A DNA stretch of 64,000 bases. It comes from Alphaproteobacteria bacterium (lineage in GTDB: Bacteria > Pseudomonadota > Alphaproteobacteria > Caulobacterales > Parvularculaceae). How positions within the stretch are numbered: the stretch's first letter is position 1; each line of letters opens with the position of its first letter. The translations under genes and the position numbers were made by a program. The notes beneath the pieces were generated by a model that ran no database searches, was not told the origin of the DNA, and was given only the letters and a program-made list of their open reading frames with translations. The stretch is taken from NCBI GenBank assembly GCA_030433215.1, contig JAUIMC010000020.1:1-64000 (forward strand), in the 5' to 3' direction. Shown piece after piece: positions 60,286 through 64,000 of the stretch.

Positions 60286-61542
60286 ATGTTCCGGAAATTC
60301 GCCACCATATTCGGCACGCTGGGCATCTTCGCCGTCTTCGGGCTGTTCGTCGGCGTCATTTTCATGATGCGCCCGCAGCTCGACCGCGAAGAACCGAACC
60401 TTGCGCCGCCTTCGGTGTTCTTCACCGTCGCCAATCCGCAATCGGTAACGCTTGACGTCTCCGCGCAGGGCGAAGTGCGCCCGCGCACGGACATCAATCT
60501 GACGGCGCAGGTCGCAGGCCGGGTCACAAGCACGGCGGACAATTTCGTCAATGGCGGCGCCTTCGATGAAGGCGACACGCTGATCAAGATCGAGGACTCC
60601 GATTATCGCGCCGCCGCGGCCGCCGCCAAGGCGCGCGTCGCCCAGGCCGAACAGACCTTGCGCCTTGAAGAAGCCGAAGCCGACCTCGCCCGCCGCGATT
60701 ACGAAGAACTCGATCTCGATCCCGACAGCGATCCTTCGGAACTGACCTTGCGCATTCCCCAGCTCGCCCAGGCGCGGGCGAATTTCGAGGCGGCGCAGGC
60801 CGAATATGACGCCGCGCGCCTCAATCTCGAACGCACCGCCATCCGCGCGCCGTTCAAGGGCCGCGTGCGCGAACGCATCGCCGGCGTCGGCCAGTATGTT
60901 TCACCGGGCGCGCAACTCGGCCGGATCTTCTCGACCGACATCGCCGAAATCCGTCTCGCCCTCACCGATAACGATCTCGCCAAGCTCGGCTTGCCGCTCG
61001 CTTTCTCGGAAACCGACCAGGAGCCGGGCCCGCGGGTCAGCATGACCGCCACGATCGCCGGCAAACTCCATGTATGGGAGGGCCGGATCGCCCGCACCGA
61101 AGGCGCCATCGACGCCGCCACCCGGCAGGTGATCGCCATCGCCGTCGTGGACGATCCTTACGGCGACGGCGCCGCCGCTGACGGCACGCCGCTCGCCATG
61201 GGTCTTTACGTGGACGCGGTGATCATCGGCAAGCCTTACGAGAACGCCATCGTCCTGCCGCGCGCCGCGCTTTATGGCCGCGACACCGTCTACGCGATCA
61301 GCGCCGACGACACGCTCGTCGCACGCAAGGTCAACGTCGTCTCCACGAGCCGCGACACGATTACAATCTCCAGCGGCGTCGAAGCCGGCGCGCGCATCGT
61401 CATCTCTCCCCTGCGCGGCGCAGAAAACGGAGACAAGGTGAGCCCCGCCGATCCGCTTGAAGGAACGCCCGGCGCCGAAACCTCCGACGAGCCGTCCCCG
61501 AGCGCGCGCGCGACGGCGCAGAACGTGACGTCGGGAGACTAG
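60286..61542 (+). CDS. RND efflux membrane fusion (periplasmic adaptor) protein
   Basis: A 418-residue HlyD/AcrA-type adaptor. An N-terminal membrane anchor (residues 5-27) is followed by the barrel-lipoyl half (SAQGEVRPRTDINLTAQVAG, about 59-78), a coiled coil (KARVAQAEQTLRLEEAEADLARR, about 116-138), the second lipoyl half (TAIRAPFKGRVRERIAGVGQYV), and beta-barrel parts. There is no lipobox. The C-terminal ~25 residues are a disordered Pro/Ser/Glu tail. It is linked by 9 bases to the outer-membrane gene and 4 to the pump. Confidence 0.93.
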   Translation: MFRKFATIFGTLGIFAVFGLFVGVIFMMRPQLDREEPNLAPPSVFFTVANPQSVTLDVSAQGEVRPRTDINLTAQVAGRVTSTADNFVNGGAFDEGDTLIKIEDSDYRAAAAAAKARVAQAEQTLRLEEAEADLARRDYEELDLDPDSDPSELTLRIPQLAQARANFEAAQAEYDAARLNLERTAIRAPFKGRVRERIAGVGQYVSPGAQLGRIFSTDIAEIRLALTDNDLAKLGLPLAFSETDQEPGPRVSMTATIAGKLHVWEGRIARTEGAIDAATRQVIAIAVVDDPYGDGAAADGTPLAMGLYVDAVIIGKPYENAIVLPRAALYGRDTVYAISADDTLVARKVNVVSTSRDTITISSGVEAGARIVISPLRGAENGDKVSPADPLEGTPGAETSDEPSPSARATAQNVTSGD

Positions 61543-61546
61543 CGCC

Positions 61547-64000
61547 ATGAACGGTCTGATCGCATGGTGGGCGAGAAATTCGGTTGCGGCCAATCTGTTG
61601 ATGGTGACCTGCATCATTGCAGGCCTTATCGCCTTCACGAAAATGGAGCGCGAGGTTTTCCCCTCAGGCTCGTTCAACGGCGCCACGATCTCGGTCGCCT
61701 GGCCCGGCGCCTCGCCGCAGGAAGTCGAGGAACAAATCATCCTGCGCATCGAGGAAGCGATTGCGGATATCGACGGCCTTGAGCATATCGATTCAACAGC
61801 GCGCGAAGGCGTCGCCACGGTCAATGCGGAAGGCGCGGATACGATCGATCCGACCTTGTTCCTCAATGAGATCAAGAACCGCGTCGACGGCATCTCAACC
61901 CTGCCCCAGGACGCTTTCCCGCCGATTATTCAGCAATGGCGCAGCCAGAGCCCGACGCAGTTCATCGCCATCTATGGCGACCTCGAACCGCGCGAGCTTT
62001 ATCGCCTCGGCCGGGATCTGCGCGATGAACTTGCGCAGATTCCGGACGGCTCGCCGCTCGTCGACACCTGGGGCATCCGGAACGAGGAGGTCTCGATCGA
62101 GGTCTCAGAGGAGGCGCTGCGCCGCTACGGGCTGACTTTTGACGATGTCGCAGCCGCCATTCGCGGCTCGTCGCTCAACCTCGCCGGCGGACAGGTGCGC
62201 ACCGACACCGGCAATATCCAGCTTGCAACCCGCAATCTCGCCGATACGGAGCAAGAGTTCGAAGACATCATCGTGCGCCAGCGTCCTGACGGGTCGACCA
62301 TCAGGGTGCGCGACATCGCCAATGTCGTGGACGGTTTCGAGGATTCAAAGTCCATCCGCGAAATGAACGGCAAGCCGGCGGTCAACCTCGCCGTACAGGC
62401 GCCGGAAACCTTGAACATCGTCACGCTGTCGAAGGCCGTGGACGCCTGGCTGGAAGAGAAAAATAAGGAGCTCGAAGGCAAGGCGGAGCTCTATATCTGG
62501 TTCGACTTCGCCGATCTCTATTTCGAGCGGGTCAATCTCGTCGCCTCGAACGCCCTTATCGGCCTCGGCCTCGTGATGATCGTCCTGGTTCTGTTCCTGC
62601 GCCCGGTCGTGGCCTTCTGGGTGACAGTCGGCATCGCCATATCCTTCGCGGGCGCCTTCATCTTTTTGCCGGCGGTCGGCGTCTCCCTCAACATGCTTTC
62701 GCTCTTCGCCTTCCTTCTCGTGATCGGCGTCGTCGTCGATGACGCGATCATTGTCGGCGAAGCCATCCACAACGAGGTCGAAGCGGGCGGCAAGGGCGTC
62801 AACGCCGCGACAGTCGCAACGCAGCTTGTCGCCAAGCCGGTGCTCTTTGCGGTTCTGACAACGATGATCACCTTCCTGCCCTGGGTGCTCTTGTCCGGCG
62901 GCGTCACCCAGTTCACGAAGCATATCAGCTACACCATCATCTTTGCGCTGGCTTTCTCGCTGATCGAATCCTTCCTGATCCTGCCGTCTCACCTTGCGCA
63001 TATGAAACCGCAGAACAAGGATGGCGTTTATTACCGCCTGCAACGGTTCTTTGCAGAAGGCCTGATGACCGTCGCCGACACGGTTTATCGCCCGATCGTC
63101 AAGACCGCGCTCAAATTCCGCTATTTCACGGTCGCCGTTTTTGTCGGCGCGTTCATGATCGCCGTGGCGTTGCTGGCGTCGGGCTGGATCGCCTTTAAGT
63201 TCCAGCCCGAAGTACAAGGCACGTTCCTGTCGCTGACGGTGCGCATGCCGGACGGCTCGCCCTGGGCGCGCTCCGAACAGGTTCTTGAGGAAATCGAACG
63301 GGCGGCGGATGAACTCAAAGCCGAGCTCGACACTCCCGAATTTGAGTTTGTGAAAGCCGTCTATGTCGGCGCCGACGAACAAAACATCGACGCCTATGTC
63401 ACCATTGTCGAGGCTGACGAACGCCGCCAGTCGACCAAGGAAATTGCGGAGCTTTTCCGCGAGAAGCTCGGCGATATTCCAGATGCGGAAGAAGTCACCA
63501 TTGGCTATACGATCAATGAAGGCGGGCCCGACCTTTCCTTTGGCATCGAGGCCGACAATCTTGATGAATTGCGCCTCGGGGTTCTCGACCTGCAAAACTT
63601 CCTGCGCACCCTGTCCGACACCTATGATGTCAGAAACGATCTCCAGTCCGTCACGCCAGAGCTGCAGGTCGTGTTAAAGCCGGGCGCGGAACGCTTCGGC
63701 CTCACCCTCGCTGATGTTTCCCGCCAGATCCGGCAGGCTTTTTACGGCGAAGAAGTGCAGCGCCTGCCCCGCGGGGGCCAGGATGTGCGCGTTATGGTGC
63801 GCTATCCGAAATCCGATCGGGAATCGCTGACGACCATTGAAAGCATGCGCATTCGCACGCCGGACGGACGCGAGGTGCCCCTCACCGCCGTCGCCGACGC
63901 CAATTTCGCGCCCAGCTTCAAACGCATCGACCGGCGCGATCGCCAGCGCTCGGCCCGGGTCACGGCCGAACTGCGCGAAGGCGCCGACCGCGAGGCGGTG
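61547..64000 (+). CDS. RND efflux permease, partial (runs off right edge)
   Basis: The first 818 residues of an AcrB-type pump, open to the window end with no stop. It begins MNGLIAWWARNSVAANLLMV, a first membrane span. The proton-relay aspartates are in TM4, LLVIGVVVDDAIIVGEAIH (about 391-409). Porter-domain stretches are PGASPQEVEEQI and VDGISTLPQDAFPP. The typical motif GxxxVDDAIIVxE marks the HAE/heavy-metal-and-drug family; substrate unknown. It forms a complete tripartite system with the two preceding genes. Confidence 0.94.
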   Translation, partial: MNGLIAWWARNSVAANLLMVTCIIAGLIAFTKMEREVFPSGSFNGATISVAWPGASPQEVEEQIILRIEEAIADIDGLEHIDSTAREGVATVNAEGADTIDPTLFLNEIKNRVDGISTLPQDAFPPIIQQWRSQSPTQFIAIYGDLEPRELYRLGRDLRDELAQIPDGSPLVDTWGIRNEEVSIEVSEEALRRYGLTFDDVAAAIRGSSLNLAGGQVRTDTGNIQLATRNLADTEQEFEDIIVRQRPDGSTIRVRDIANVVDGFEDSKSIREMNGKPAVNLAVQAPETLNIVTLSKAVDAWLEEKNKELEGKAELYIWFDFADLYFERVNLVASNALIGLGLVMIVLVLFLRPVVAFWVTVGIAISFAGAFIFLPAVGVSLNMLSLFAFLLVIGVVVDDAIIVGEAIHNEVEAGGKGVNAATVATQLVAKPVLFAVLTTMITFLPWVLLSGGVTQFTKHISYTIIFALAFSLIESFLILPSHLAHMKPQNKDGVYYRLQRFFAEGLMTVADTVYRPIVKTALKFRYFTVAVFVGAFMIAVALLASGWIAFKFQPEVQGTFLSLTVRMPDGSPWARSEQVLEEIERAADELKAELDTPEFEFVKAVYVGADEQNIDAYVTIVEADERRQSTKEIAELFREKLGDIPDAEEVTIGYTINEGGPDLSFGIEADNLDELRLGVLDLQNFLRTLSDTYDVRNDLQSVTPELQVVLKPGAERFGLTLADVSRQIRQAFYGEEVQRLPRGGQDVRVMVRYPKSDRESLTTIESMRIRTPDGREVPLTAVADANFAPSFKRIDRRDRQRSARVTAELREGADREAV

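Overview
The window looks like ordinary chromosomal sequence of an alphaproteobacterium with GC-rich, Caulobacterales/Parvularculales-like content. The signs are a popZ gene in the block valS / prolyl oligopeptidase / popZ / tolC / pcm, a YbjN-UbiK-lgt block next to proC, a CtrA-like box with a GANTC site, small PAS_5-type proteins, and many ATGA-coupled genes. The genus cannot be fixed from the sequence alone. There is no rRNA operon, prophage, insertion sequence, CRISPR array or plasmid gene.

Layout. 1-4.1 kb: a valine/branched-chain catabolic set on the minus strand (mmsA, a GFA-family gene, a DedA-family gene, then a truncated acyl-CoA dehydrogenase) with a divergent LysR regulator and a perfect 14-bp palindrome between them. 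4.1-9.5 kb: a class V aminotransferase, two paralogous single-PAS proteins, a 30-residue membrane peptide, a Ca/Na antiporter, and a pterin pair (SDR plus folB). 9.6-14.7 kb: uvrC; a SatD-like gene with a small membrane protein, behind a regular array of six alternating operator half-sites; a small basic protein; an RNA helicase with a DEVD box. 14.8-19.7 kb: a lone NqrB/RnfD-like protein with a DUF2330 protein, pgsA and an OmpR/EnvZ-type pair. 19.7-25.5 kb: proC, ybjN, ubiK, lgt, a MidA-like methyltransferase, pgeF and prs. 25.5-31.8 kb: VOC protein, rimK-rimB, a CaiB-type gene, a membrane PAS sensor, an aspartate aminotransferase and dps.

31.9-45.5 kb: a PEP-CTERM-type secreted protein, a methyltransferase, tRNA-Thr, a cytochrome c lipoprotein, a class II aldolase-like protein, egtB, nadK, a large protein with a degenerate EAL domain, a carotenoid oxygenase, a pseudo-histidine-kinase fused to an intact receiver, an LD-carboxypeptidase and radA. 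45.6-50.4 kb: cvpA-purF, a MoaD/ThiS-like protein paired with a BNR beta-propeller, a TPR-methyltransferase and a REP-like palindromic element. 50.4-58.3 kb: valS, prolyl oligopeptidase, popZ, tolC and pcm, all on the minus strand. 58.5-64 kb: tRNA-Cys and a tripartite RND efflux operon that runs off the right edge.

The most interesting under-described units are: (a) the SatD-like/membrane-protein pair, whose motifs recall class III nucleotide cyclases and whose promoter carries three evenly spaced palindromes; (b) the diglycine-ended ubiquitin-like protein with a beta-propeller; (c) the NqrB-like/DUF2330 pair; and (d) two signalling proteins that kept their architecture but lost catalytic residues (EAL and histidine kinase). 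Functions given for these are inference. Housekeeping assignments rest on clear motifs.
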